A stretch of 64,000 nucleotides of DNA, from NCBI GenBank assembly GCA_017654935.2, contig CM065695.1:30943309-31007308 (forward strand), read 5' to 3'. The position numbers were made by a program, and so were the translations under genes. The notes beneath the pieces are model-generated. The model saw only the letters and a list, made by a program, of their open reading frames with translations, made no database searches and had not been told where the DNA came from. Source of the DNA: Phymorhynchus buccinoides. Its lineage: Eukaryota; Mollusca; Gastropoda; Neogastropoda; Raphitomidae. Shown in pieces: positions 24,034 through 32,803 of the stretch. Within the stretch, counting starts at the first letter, position 1; the number at the start of each line of letters is the position of its first letter.

Positions 24034-24469
24034 ATGACACGAACATTGTCGGGCCATGGGCTGAGACTTGGCTGGAGGAATGCCATCTAGTGATGAATGG
24101 CACTCGACTGGGGCACAGTAACCTTTGCAACAGATCAGAACCTGTTGAAGTTGCAACGTTCACTTTTGCTCTTTCGCTACTAAACTTTTACACTTGTGCT
24201 CCTCTCTCTTTCTCTCTCCTTAACTCTCATTCTTTATTTCTCTCTCTCTACTCCACGGTTTTATTATTTGAAATTTCGACATTTTGGGAACTAAAAGTGT
24301 TTTGCCCTTTGTCTTTTTTCCGCACTTTATTTGTTCTTGTCCTGTTTGTTTTTTGTTGCTGTACAATGCATGATGAGCACATAAAAAAAACATGTATTGA
24401 TACACTCAGGTGCAACCATGTTTTTCTAGAAAATGACATAAATGATTAGTATAGACCCTTTCATATGTG
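24034..24469. other. CT-rich sequence, no gene seen
   Basis: Pyrimidine-rich stretch with CTCTCTTTCTCTCTCC and T-rich tracts. No feature recognised. Confidence 0.5.
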
Positions 24470-24747
24470 CAGGGATGTGAGAGGGCCCAAAACAAAAAAG
24501 CGTAGCCGATGGCATTGTGAAAAGTACTCAAACAAAACTTTTGCCTGCAACATCAAATTTGTGGCTTGTCTTCACGGATCTTACAGTCCGATACAGTTTC
24601 ATCCAGCCAAGCCCTGTCAAATTTGTGGTTTTAACAAATCTTTAATATTTCCAAACTTGTGTTGACATCCTTTGTCAATCTCCTCTTTTCTCATATCTAT
24701 AATGTGATGTATAATTGTCATGATTGGCTATTTTCTCACCAATTATC

Positions 24748-25258
24748 ATGTCGGGAAAGGGTAAACACTCCTCGTCGAGTGGTTCCAAGAAGTCAGTTTC
24801 TCATAAACATTCATCTTCGGAAGTGGTTCGGGACAGCCACAAGGGGCGTTCCGTTACTCCCCCTTTGTCTTCTTCCAAGAGGTCGGATAAGAAACTTCCT
24901 TTTTCTTCATCCAAATCGGACTCTCAATCCAAAGTTGTCTCCCCTCCTTTGGCTCGGTCTTCGGTTCCTCCAGAAGTTAAATCGGTCAAACCTGAACCTA
25001 CTTCGTCGGAGCTTCCTCTCATTGTCCCAGCTTCGAGTCCTATCACTCCCTCACCAGAAATGTTTGATTCTTTTGTTAAACACCTTCAGTCTAGCGGCCT
25101 CATTGTGTCTTTACCAGCTGTCACCAATTCTGCCTCCCCGGCTGGGGAGGACAATTCTCTTTTGTTTTCAGCGCAGGTTCCTCTGTCACCGCCTAGGCTT
25201 ACCCCTCACGAGGACTACCACGAGGACTATTACGAGGACTTTCAGCTGACGTCCCCTA
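24748..25258 (+). pseudogene. DIRS gag-like ORF fragment
   Basis: Starts MSGKGKHSSSSGSKKSV and is rich in Ser, Lys and Pro. A conserved segment, MFDSFVKHLQSSGLIV, corresponds to SFIDQLGSSGLHIC in the gag ORF of the full-length DIRS at 48241-50679, and the Ser/Lys-rich leader is similar in both. It is truncated at about 25258, where reverse-strand RT sequence begins. The product would be a structural protein and the fragment is not functional. Confidence 0.68.
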
Positions 25259-25830
25259 GGTCCGTGGGTGTGAGACAGGCAGACCGATTGGCCGGCCCCC
25301 AGAATGAGCCAGTCGTCCAGATAAACGCGAAGGCGAATACCCTTTGCCCTCGCCAGAGCCGCGAACTCCCTGGTGACTTTTGTGAAAATCCAGGGAGCAA
25401 GGGATAACCCGAAGGGGAGTGCCCTGAACTGGTGAACTTTTCCGTTCCAAACGAATCTGAGGAACTTCCGCCTCGAAGGGTGGATGAGAACGTGGAAGTA
25501 AGCGTCTCTTAAGTCTATCGATGTGGCCCAATCTCCGGGCTGAATGGCAGCGCGAATGGAGGCTGCTGTCTCCATTTTGAACTTGAGACCGGTTTGACAA
25601 ACTTGTTCAAAGGGGAGAGGTCCAGGAGTGGCCTGAATCCTCCCGACTTTTTGGGGACAGTAAAAAGACGGGAGAAAGAATGAGCCAAACGAGAGAATAG
25701 AGACCGGAACAAACCCACCAAAGGCATAGGAGATTCAAAAGTGGGTGGAGCAAAAAACGAACTTCTCAGCTGAAGCATGGAAAATGGTGGAAAGAGGTTT
25801 AAGCAGGAAGTAGCCACCGTGACAGGAGAG
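25258..25830 (-). pseudogene. DIRS reverse transcriptase fragment, inverted relative to gag
   Basis: On the minus strand the order is FSRLFTVPKKSGGFRPLLDL, SPLNKFVKPV, then after a frameshift GDWATSIDLRDAYFHVLIHP, SRRKFLRFVWNGKVHQF, LPFGLSLAPWIFTKVTRE and the catalytic VYLDDWLIL. It closely resembles the RT of the DIRS at 46341-48192 but is a different copy: it keeps YLDD whereas the other reads YLDN. It is frameshifted near 25560 and broken off at the gag junction. Confidence 0.78.
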
Positions 25831-25856
25831 TACCAAGGGGAGGTAAGGCTACTGTC

Positions 25857-25985
25857 ATGGAGGTGCTTCTCTTTTTGGGTTACTATGGTAACAAGCGTTT
25901 AACGCTTATGTTCTTCCAGCTAAGCAGTATGTATGCAATTGTTTTGAGTGTTGGTAATGTATGGTTATAATAGATTGAAACATTC
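25857..25985. repeat. DIRS-type terminal repeat fragment
   Basis: Contains GTTACTATGGTAACAAGCG and TTGTTTTGAGTGTTGGTAAT followed by GTATGGTTATAATAGATTGA. The second part is homologous to the outer end of the full-length DIRS (TTTTAAGTGTTGGTAATGTA near 50881), and the same block occurs at 41150-41262. It probably is the terminal repeat of the nested DIRS copy. Confidence 0.6.
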
Positions 25986-26147
25986 ACCCTGCAATCTTCT
26001 TTCGCCTTCACCGTGCGCATAAGAAGAAAGTCTACCAAATTCAACAATATGTACGATCTTGTCTCCTCTCTGTACATTTTGTTCCTTTCTTAAAATTAGG
26101 CAGTCGAATACAAAAAAGCGCATTTACGCACAACTCTCACATCCCTG

Positions 26148-26505
26148 TATGTGGGCTGTTGTTTTGTGGTGCCAACTACTGGTGGCAAAAAACAAACAAA
26201 AGTACAATACTAAGGAAACAGAAAAATCAATCTATTCAAGCTTAAAAAAAAAGAAAAAAAAGTTTTAAAAGAGTATAGATTATTTTATGCAGAGGCAAAC
26301 TTATAAAGTTTGTTCACCTAGAAGTGCAACTAACAAAACTATAAGAATTTATTATTTTTTCGGAGGAGCTTTTCATTTGAAGGCAGTTTCTTAGCAACGC
26401 TAAACTCATTCTTTCTCTCTCTCTCTCTTGTTCGAGTGTGTCAAAAATAGATTTTGCTTTCCTTTTAATAAAGGGTTGTAATATAAAACAATAGAGTGAT
26501 CTACT
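26148..26505. other. LINE-derived flank with partial duplication
   Basis: Bases 26154-26186 (GGCTGTTGTTTTGTGGTGCC...) repeat at 26528-26560 inside the 2A-containing reading frame, so this MITE inserted next to, or into, a partial copy of the same LINE. The remainder is AT-rich. Confidence 0.5.
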
Positions 26506-26837
26506 GTGGGTCGGCCAGACATGCTCTGTTTTGTTGGCTGTTGTTTTGTGGTGCCAACTACTGGTGGCTTTGTGTGGTGGTTGACATACAATAAAGGAGT
26601 TGGCAGCTGTTTCCCTTTGTGTGTGCTGCTAGTCTTCCTTGTGTGGTGGCTGCTAGCCTGCGGAGATGTGGAGGCCAACCCAGGTCCAGTTGAAAGGAAC
26701 AAATCCATGAGTCCTTCATGGCAATATGACAATTCAGTCAACTACCAAAACGCATTGCCATTGGGTGACACCATAAACCAGTTATACATGTGGTGTTCTT
26801 CATTTCAAGATCAAAACAACCAATTGAGACAAGAAGA
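26506..26837 (+). pseudogene. N-terminal LINE ORF fragment with a 2A ribosome-skipping motif
   Basis: The frame has a hydrophobic stretch, PLCVLLVFLVWWLLACG, followed by GDVEANPGP. The latter fits the 2A consensus D-V/I-E-x-N-P-G-P, where ribosomes skip the Gly-Pro bond and release the upstream peptide. Such signal-like peptide plus 2A leaders are known at the N-terminus of CR1-type retrotransposon ORFs in sea urchin, molluscs and other invertebrates. About 45 residues follow the 2A before the frame is cut at 26838 by another LINE tail. No RT remains. The first residues include a partial duplication of flanking sequence, so the true start is uncertain. Confidence 0.75.
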
Positions 26838-26962
26838 TTAAGATTATAGCCCCGTCGACAACAAAGGCCATTTCAGGGCTGTCACCACGTTGCATCACAC
26901 CACGTTAAATCTAACCATGTATTAAAAAGGGATAAAAAAACAAGGTAAAACAAGATCAAAGT
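26838..26962 (-). mobile_element. I/Nimb-like LINE 3' tail, short copy
   Basis: Begins (its 3' end) with GATTAAGATTATAGCCC and continues CGACAACAAAGGCCATTTC, CACCACGTTGCATCACACC, then AAAAAGGGATAAAAA. It is the same repeat as 22188-22468 but truncated after about 125 bp, joined to the broken 2A reading frame on the left. Confidence 0.8.
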
Positions 26963-27190
26963 TTTTGAATTTCCCTCTGAAACCTGAAAGGGGTCAAGAG
27001 TTGAATTTCCCCTTGACCCCATGGTGGGTGGGTAAGGGGGGGACGAAACATGATTTTTTCCCTATGGAATCTAAAATAAACTCTACTCTAACAAGTAAGA
27101 AAAGAAGACGATGACGAAAGTAGACAACATGCCACGGACTCAGACTCTGATGATGAGGTTAGAACATCTTCTGGATTTTGGTGTAGCTGG
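26963..27190. other. Unassigned; possible piggyBac N-terminal acidic stretch
   Basis: Contains GGGGTCAAGAGTTGAATTTC-type sequence of unknown origin, then a frame from about 27108 reading DDDESRQHATDSDSDDE. That stretch resembles the acidic N-terminus of piggyBac transposases but is too short to assign. Confidence 0.3.
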
Positions 27191-27535
27191 TTGATCATGG
27201 AGGGTGTGGATGAGAACCGCCCTCTCTCCAGATTGAGCCCTTTTGCGATAGCGAAAGGCGTCACGGGTCTCTCCGGAGAACCAAAATCCATGGATCCACT
27301 GAACCTTGACCCCAGTTTTCCCCACCCTTTAGCTGGACACAGAGTGTATGTCTTGCTTGATGTCTGCCACATGTTGAAGTTGCTCCACAATTCGCTAGCA
27401 ACCTGTGGTCTGCTGAAGGATGGAAATGGTGACATCATCAGGTGGCAGTACCTGGAAGAGCTCCATCAGATCCAGGAGTCAGAGGGCCTTCATCTTGCCA
27501 ACAAGCTGAAAGCAGCTCACTTGTGTTGGCAAGCA
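27191..27535 (+). pseudogene. P-element/THAP9-like transposase fragment
   Basis: The open stretch includes FPHPLAGHRVYVLLDVCHML, KLLHNSLATCGLLKDG, IIRWQYLEELHQIQESEGL and HLANKLKAAHLCWQAQK. This order (D-x-CHMLKL, then WQYIxxLHxxQ, then GLxxANKL) is the signature of the catalytic core of P-element and THAP9 transposases. Only about 100 residues survive. Neither the THAP zinc finger nor the end of the core is present. The right side is fused directly to a LINE tail at 27536. Confidence 0.75.
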
Positions 27536-27638
27536 CAAAAGATTAAGATTAAGATTAAAATTATAGCCCCGTCGACAGCAAAGGCCATTTCAGGGCTGTA
27601 ACCACGTTGCATCATACCACGTTACATCTCACCACATA
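27536..27638 (-). mobile_element. I/Nimb-like LINE 3' tail, very short copy
   Basis: AAAAGATTAAGATTAAGATT, then ATAGCCCCGTCGACAGC and CCACGTTGCATCATACC, truncated at 27638. It separates the P-element fragment from the piggyBac fragment. No target-site duplication is visible. Confidence 0.8.
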
Positions 27639-27639
27639 A

Positions 27640-28115
27640 AGATGAAAGTCAAACTGGCAGCTCGGTCGCTGAGTAGAAATAGGTATGAGTTGTTGACCAA
27701 ATTTTTCCACCTGAATGACTCCACACAAAATCCAGCAAGAAACGAGCCAGGCCACGACAAACTTCATAAAGTGAGGCCCGTACTTGACAACGGCAAGAAG
27801 ATGTTTCCAAAACACTACAAGCCTCACAAGAACATGGCAGTGGATGAGGCCATGATCAAAAGTACAAAGGCCGCTGCTCCTTCCTGCAGTATATCCCTTC
27901 CAAGCCCTGCAAGTGGGGGATCAAGGCCTGGGCCATGGCCGACTGAGAGTTTCTACATGGTAGACTTCAACGTCTACACAGGCAGTAGGGAGGAGTGTAG
28001 CCAAAATGTACCTCTTGGCACCAGAGTGGCGTGTGACTTGGTGAAACCCCACTATGACAAGCATCATCATGTTTATTTTGACAATTTTTTTACTTCGGTT
28101 GACCTGGAGCGGCTT
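27640..28115 (+). pseudogene. piggyBac transposase fragment
   Basis: Encodes part of the DDE core of a piggyBac transposase: SRNRYELLTKFFHLNDSTQN, EPGHDKLHKVRPVLD, HKNMAVDEAMIK, FYMVDFNVYTG, then DKHHHVYFDNFFTSVDLERL. VDEAMI and YFDNFF carry two of the catalytic acids. Between about 27868 and 27942 the published frame is wrong; the adjacent frame reads GRCSFLQYIPSKPCKWGIKA, so two indels bracket this part. The fragment is cut at 28115 by a LINE tail, and its last 145 bp are repeated at 28712-28857. Confidence 0.82.
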
Positions 28116-28711
28116 TAAGATTAAGATTAAAATTATAGCCCTGTCGACAGCAAAGGCCATTTCAGGGCTGTCACCACGTTGCATCACACCACGTTACATC
28201 TCACCACGTTGCATCACACCACGTTACATCTCACCACGTGTTAAAAAGGGATAAAAACATAAGGTAAAACAAGATCAGTTTTTTTGTTAAAATACTTTTG
28301 TTAAAAATCTGTCAATCAGAAACTGAGCAAGTAAAAACCTGACACGTCTAGGGTTAAAAATATCAGTTGTTTACATCAAGTGAAATGTATTTATCTCTTT
28401 CAAGTAATTAAAGATCGTGTCAGGCGGAACGTCACGGAACAAAACCTTCATTGACTCCGCAGTGTAGCGTTTCCTTCTAATGTCATATAAATCCCAGCAG
28501 TCCAAAAGGACATGACGAATGGAAATGGGAGAATCACATGCTACGCAGTATGGCGGGTCCTCTCCTTTCAGTAAAAAGGAATGCTTGTAGTATGTGTGTC
28601 CAGTATGTAGTCTACAAAAAGTTTCTTCCTTCCGGACTGCAGCAGCCGAAGGAAGATATTCTTTAAGGTCTGGACGAATGTTGAACAGTTTGTTATCTTG
28701 TTGCAGGTTCC
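28116..28711 (-). mobile_element. I/Nimb-like LINE 3' end with ORF2 C-terminus
   Basis: The longest tail copy here. It contains the 3' UTR repeat (28116-28370, including a doubled CACGTTGCATCACACCACG block) and the end of ORF2 (stop near 28371). The minus-strand reading gives CRLHTGHTYYKHSFLLKGED, PPYCVACDSPISIRHVLLDC and LFRDVPPDTIFNYLKEI. This is the conserved C-terminal region after RNase H in I/Nimb LINEs, with its Cys/His motif. It is 5' truncated at about 28711. Confidence 0.8.
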
Positions 28712-28920
28712 ATACACAGGCAGGCGGGAGTGTGACCAAGATGTGCCTCTTGGCACCAGAGTGGCATGTGTCTTGGTGATACCCCACTATGACAAGTATC
28801 ATCATGTTTATTTTGACAATTTTTTATACTTCTGTTGACCTGGAGTGGCTGTTGTCAAAGCGAACATATGGGTGTGGGACAGTGAGACTGAACTGGAGGG
28901 GAATACCAGCACAGACCTTA
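28712..28920 (+). pseudogene. piggyBac transposase fragment, second overlapping copy
   Basis: Repeats the preceding piggyBac piece from YTGRRECDQDVPLGTRVAC through HYDKYHHVYFDNF and extends it, after a one-base shift, to LLSKRTYGCGTVRLNWRG, the expected continuation of the family. It is about 85-90 percent identical to 27970-28115 by eye, too diverged for a recent target-site duplication, so it is a second copy or an older duplication. Confidence 0.72.
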
Positions 28921-29345
28921 TAGTTACACGCAGACCTTCCAGCGATAGAGAAGGCTGATGATATTCACGGAGTTACAGCCCTTCCAGATTAAGATTAAGA
29001 TTAAGATTATAACCCTGTCGACAGCAAAGGCCCAGCCCTTCCAGAGGGGCGGGTCTAGCCAAGTCAAGCACGTACATGATGGCAGCAAAGAAGTTAGGTT
29101 CAGGCCATTTCTGTGCAGCTATTAACTGTTGTAATTCACAATATAAACCAGATTGTCATGAGGGGAAAAAATCCGGTTTCCGAAAGATCATGAGGTAAGT
29201 TTCTATGGTTTCTTGTTTTATGGCAATAACATTTGGCATAAATTATTATTCAGTTCAAACAAAATGTAATTTCTATGCAGGAGGAGTCTGCTATATTTAG
29301 CTGACGAAAAATTAACACAAGCACTGTCATATTATTGGTGGTAAA
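28921..29345. other. Short LINE tail and unassigned sequence
   Basis: At 28985-29035 another fragment of the LINE tail occurs (AGATTAAGATTAAGATTA, then CCCTGTCGACAGCAAAGGCC). A short direct repeat, CAGCCCTTCCAGA, flanks it (28976 and 29031). The rest shows no gene. Confidence 0.6.
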
Positions 29346-29648
29346 GTGGCTCAGAGGGTAGGTATTAGGTACTTTATAGTCAGAGGCTTCTCTGTGAAAT
29401 TCGGGTTGCTAGTGGCTCAGAGGGTAGGTATTAGGTACTTTATAGTCACAGAGGCTTCTCTGTGAAATTCGGGTTGCTCCCATTTGGAGAGCGCGTCAAA
29501 GCCAGAGGCGCGCCACCCAATTTTTTTTCATGCAATTTTTGTGACTGATGAGGAAGGAGTGGGGGGGGGGGGGGGGGGTACATTTTGACCAAATGACAAC
29601 TTTTTCGTTGCCACTGGGTTTAACGTGTGCTAAGTGCATGAGCACATG

Positions 29649-29679
<31 letters not shown>

Positions 29680-29747
29680 TCCACGTCGTTCAGACTGAAG
29701 GGCCTGGTGCAAAGTGAGAGGAAAAATCCCCTGTACCCAGGTTAGAA
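29346..29747 (+). mobile_element. tRNA-derived SINE with duplicated head
   Basis: The head (TGGCTCAGAGGGTAGG) matches a polymerase III A box, and AATTCGGGTTGCTC about 50 bp later resembles a B box. The head, about 66 bp, is present twice in tandem (29346-29411 and 29412-29478). The body includes GAGCGCGTCAAAGCCAGAGG, a poly-G tract, GGGACCTCGGTTTATCGTC and TCATCCGAAAGACTCCACG. The same body lies in reverse orientation at 38058-38390. Confidence 0.72.
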
Positions 29748-29754
29748 CAAATCA

Positions 29755-29815
29755 GATTATCGTGTAAAAGTTGGGGTGCGCGCCATATAATATGAAGCGC
29801 CTCATAGAACACGGT
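29755..29815 (-). mobile_element. Remnant of the ATAAGGCG palindromic MITE
   Basis: GGGGTGCGCGCCATATAAT followed by GAAGCGCCT matches one arm of the MITE seen at 36940, 41340, 52070 and 60838. It is short and diverged. Confidence 0.45.
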
Positions 29816-29904
29816 TCGCAAAATGTCGTGAAGGTTTCATTATCAAATTTTTGCACGCAATTCCAAATGCCTTTGTGTGTGTGTGTGTGTGTGTGTCCAT
29901 AGGG

Positions 29905-30776
29905 GGGAACAGCAAGACGCTGATGATGATCCAAGTGGCACCGGTAAAAAAAGAACGTTTCAGAGACCATCTGCAGCCTGTTGTTGGTCAGCGAGTCTGC
30001 ACCGTGGAGCTGGAGGCAGCCAACCGACGAGTTGAATTCATGGACACCGAGGTGTGTAGACCTAAAAGTCGAATCAAGTGTTTCATTTCTTTTTATCGTT
30101 TGATATGACCCAATGTATCATATTTTGTTTTGCGTTGTATCCTCCACACCCCAATAGGGGTAAAAGGATTAAACTAAACTTGGAGATCAGCTACCATGAG
30201 GCAAACGCTCAAACAGACACACCCAGCCTGTCAAAAGAGGACAATGCACTGACCACAGTGGAAAAGGGCATTCTGCACTACATAGATGGTAGTATTGTTC
30301 ACTCGCTAAAAAAGAAATATCAAAGACTGAAAACAGCAAACATGCAACCACACCTACAAACACTTGACTGTCATAACTTCTGACAAATCATCAGTGTCTG
30401 CAAACACAACACTCAGAGCTTTTTGACAGAGGAGGGCTAAGCTACATCTACATCACAGAGTCAGCTCTAAATATTCTTGAAAGGTTGGAAGCCCATTTTC
30501 GGACAAGTCAGTGGTGGGCAGTGCACAAGCAGCCACTTTCTCAAAAAGTGCTTTGAAGATAGGAACAATGCTGCTGCTTATTTTCAAGTTTGTGATCAAG
30601 TGAGCTTTGATGAAAGTTGCAAAGAAAAAGTTCATGAGGACATTGTCAGTCTGTTTTTCAAAATCCGTGTTCACAATAGATGCAGAACATTTATGGATGA
30701 GTTTAGAAATAAGCAAAACTTGTCGAAGAAGGCAAAGAGCTTGCGGAAACATCTGAAATAACAAGGACAGAATATT
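29905..30776 (+). pseudogene. Unassigned transposon-like coding block
   Basis: Spliced and frameshifted coding sequence. A possible exon (29905-30050) ends at GACACCGAG/GTGTGT. The next begins after CCCCAATAG (30158) with KRIKLNLEISYHEANAQTD, then TTVEKGILHYIDGSIVHSLK. Past a stop and frame changes it continues DRGGLSYIYITESALNILER, then CDQVSFDESCKEKVHED and KIRVHNRCRTFMDEFR up to the stop at 30761. The combination of a segment of the form ILxYxxGxIxHxLKKK and a C-terminal helical part with KIRxHxxC recurs in transposon-derived proteins of marine invertebrates, but I cannot name the family. Several breaks make it a relic. Confidence 0.4.
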
Positions 30777-30824
30777 TAGAACAGGAGCACTTTCTATTCT
30801 CTCTTCACTTTCTTGACATCTTGT

Positions 30825-31110
30825 TATATCGAAGCTGATCAATATTGTTGTCTTTTTTTTTTTATTGATAGTAAAGAGTGTGAAGCTGATCAATATTGTT
30901 GTCTTTTTTGATTGATAGTGAAGTGTGAAACTGAAACTGATCAATATTATTCTTTTTTTAAAATTGATAATAAAGAGTGTGAAGCTGATCAATATTGTTG
31001 TCTTTTTGATTGATAGTAAAGAGAGTGTGAAGCTGATCAATATTGTCTTTTTGATTGATAGTAAAGAGAGAGTGAAGATGATCAATATTGTTGCCTTTTT
31101 TTTAGTGGGA
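30825..31110. repeat. Tandem repeat of about 45-60 bp
   Basis: Five or six copies of GTGAAGCTGATCAATATTG followed by a T-rich run, GATTGATAGTAAAGAG. Antisense frames read ILISFTLSLLSI repeats, which are artefacts. Confidence 0.88.
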
Positions 31111-31759
31111 AGCTGAAAAACAAAACACCATCTTGTTATCTTTTCTTTGCTGTTAATAAAAGTTCACTGACAATCTGAACTAACAATCTGAATAAGCATT
31201 GAAACAACTCACCATATTTGAAGTATTCTTCTTTGAAATGTCTTGAGCAAATTGCAGCTGTATCAAACTTAATTGGTTTATGTGAATAGCATGTGCTTTT
31301 ATGCATGTATTTTATGTCTTAGTTTATTATATAATGTCCCGCCAGTTTTAGATTTAAGTGCACGCTGAGAAAAAAGAAAAAAGATTTTCTTCATTGAAGA
31401 CAATAAATACATTTGATTGATTTGATTGATTGATTGAGGCTCTGCTTCAAAGGGCGTTCCTAAAGCCTATCATGTGGACAGGTTCATGCCATACAAAGGT
31501 CGAAAGGTGCCAGGCTGGGCAACCAAGGACAGAGAATAAAATTAACCAGAGTCAAGACGTAGTATTAGTGCCAAGCTCTAGATTAGAAGAAAGAACTCAA
31601 TAAGGACACACAAGTCAGCAAGGATAAACAAATAGACACTAAACCTGTGATTATGACTGAGCAAGCGGGGTTTTCTTCTGTTGATGATTATTATAGAACA
31701 TTTCTAACAATTACACTATTTTATTCTGGAACTATAAACAAGGACATTGTTTACAACTG
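31111..31759. other. No gene seen; LINE-like (TTGA)n tail at 31400-31435
   Basis: ACAATAAATACATTTGATTG followed by repeated TTGATTGA resembles the simple-repeat 3' tail of a LINE or SINE. The remaining sequence is AT-rich and unassigned. Confidence 0.4.
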
Positions 31760-31765
31760 TTGCAG

Positions 31766-32026
31766 ATGAAGGTACACTGCTACGGATGCACGATGAAGTT
31801 TTCGACCAAGTCTGAGGCCAAGGCCCATTACGATAGGGTGCATCTAGGCCTTGAGGAGTATCTGTTCACCACGCTGAAACCGGGAGACATTCAGCATGAG
31901 GGAGAAGCGTCAAAGAGGCCAAGATATGAAGATATCTCCCCAGCCTCCGAATTCAACAGTTGCTGGTGGAAGTATGATCCCAACCCGCTCTTAATCGGAC
32001 TGCGCACCCCTCAAACATGGAAATAA
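31766..32026 (+). CDS. C2H2 zinc-finger N-terminal segment of an unassigned transposon-like gene
   Basis: The reading starts MKVHCYGCTMKFSTKSEAKA and has one classical C2H2 finger (C-x2-C-x12-H-x4-H, ending HYDRVHL). It continues SFNSCWWKYDP-like residues and ends at 32026. A donor-like GGGTGAGTG lies at 32037, so it may be an exon of the gene that continues to 33509. The function is unknown; DNA binding is inferred from the finger. Confidence 0.45.
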   Translation: MKVHCYGCTMKFSTKSEAKAHYDRVHLGLEEYLFTTLKPGDIQHEGEASKRPRYEDISPASEFNSCWWKYDPNPLLIGLRTPQTWK

Positions 32027-32041
32027 CCAGTAGATGGGTGA

Positions 32042-32716
32042 GTGCTGTCGACACTAGACAGCAGCACACCGGTCCGGGACGAACATAAGTCCTATGAGCG
32101 CCAGGTCGGTGACACTGACGTGGAAGGAGACGACTCCGGACTCGCGAACTGCGACAGCAATGACGTGCCGGACGCCGGTAGCACTGACGGAGAGGGCGAC
32201 GACTCCCGAGTTGCCAACTGCGACAGCAATGCCGTGTCGGACGCCGGTGGCGCTGACGGGGAAGTGACAGGCAGCAACGCAGACCGGGACGAGGATCCAG
32301 CCATGCTGGCTTGTGTCCTCCTTGAAGGAGGGTGCATGCCCCTCCTCAACCCAGCACCCAGGCGTGGGACCAGGAGGTGCAGCTTCCTGGGTGTACGGTG
32401 GCCCCCTGCAGGATGGCAGAATATGTCCCGCGACGAGAAGGCTGGCCACCTCTGGCAAGCCACCTACCAGTTGGCGAAACGGGCTGGCCTGCCCACTGGG
32501 GAAAATCGCGAACTTTTCGACACATTTGGATTCCTGGTCTTGCCCAAGACAGCGTACCCGCCCAGTGCTCAACCCGTGCAGAAGGCTAGGGAGACCCTTT
32601 TCACGACCTTATTTCTGTTACTAATAATAGTGTCGGAGAAATTATTGAACTCAAGTGGGTCTTTAATAAATGTATTAGTGGATAAGGAAAACCACAAAGA
32701 TTATCAAAGATTATGA
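32042..32716 (+). CDS. Unassigned acidic and conserved middle segment
   Basis: The first 85 residues are acidic with near-repeats of the pattern GDDS-ANCDSN-V-DAGG-DGE, about 26 residues each, three times. Residues about 95-185 look like a folded domain: LLEGGCMPLLNPAPRRGTRR, SFLGVRWPPAGWQNMSRDEK, LWQATYQLAKRAGLP, ELFDTFGFLVLPKTAY. The codon use is GC-rich like the following exon. The last 40 residues are probably intronic read-through, as the reading passes into AT-rich sequence at about 32600. I do not recognise the family. Confidence 0.4.
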   Translation: MLSTLDSSTPVRDEHKSYERQVGDTDVEGDDSGLANCDSNDVPDAGSTDGEGDDSRVANCDSNAVSDAGGADGEVTGSNADRDEDPAMLACVLLEGGCMPLLNPAPRRGTRRCSFLGVRWPPAGWQNMSRDEKAGHLWQATYQLAKRAGLPTGENRELFDTFGFLVLPKTAYPPSAQPVQKARETLFTTLFLLLIIVSEKLLNSSGSLINVLVDKENHKDYQRL

Positions 32717-32803
32717 CGTCATTTTCCTATCTGTCATTGTAAAGCGCATAGTGCATTTTTCAGTTGATTGCACTATGTAAATAAAATAATTATTATTGTT
32801 ATA

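Larger units (their letters stand above)
24470..26147. mobile_element. CAGGGATGTGAGAG inverted-repeat MITE, copy 1, with nested DIRS debris
   Basis: The termini are CAGGGATGTGAGAG at 24470 and CTCTCACATCCCTG ending at 26147, flanked by the 6-bp direct repeat TATGTG (24464-24469 and 26148-26153). The outer parts match the 467-bp element at 33822-34288. The excess internal length is DIRS-derived sequence (gag fragment, reversed RT, terminal repeat), so the DIRS material entered this MITE later. The CAG/CTG ends are hAT-like. Confidence 0.82.

Noticed and set aside
29346..29420. Functional tRNA gene
   Set aside because: A- and B-box-like motifs are present, but there is no cloverleaf and the body is a SINE repeated elsewhere.
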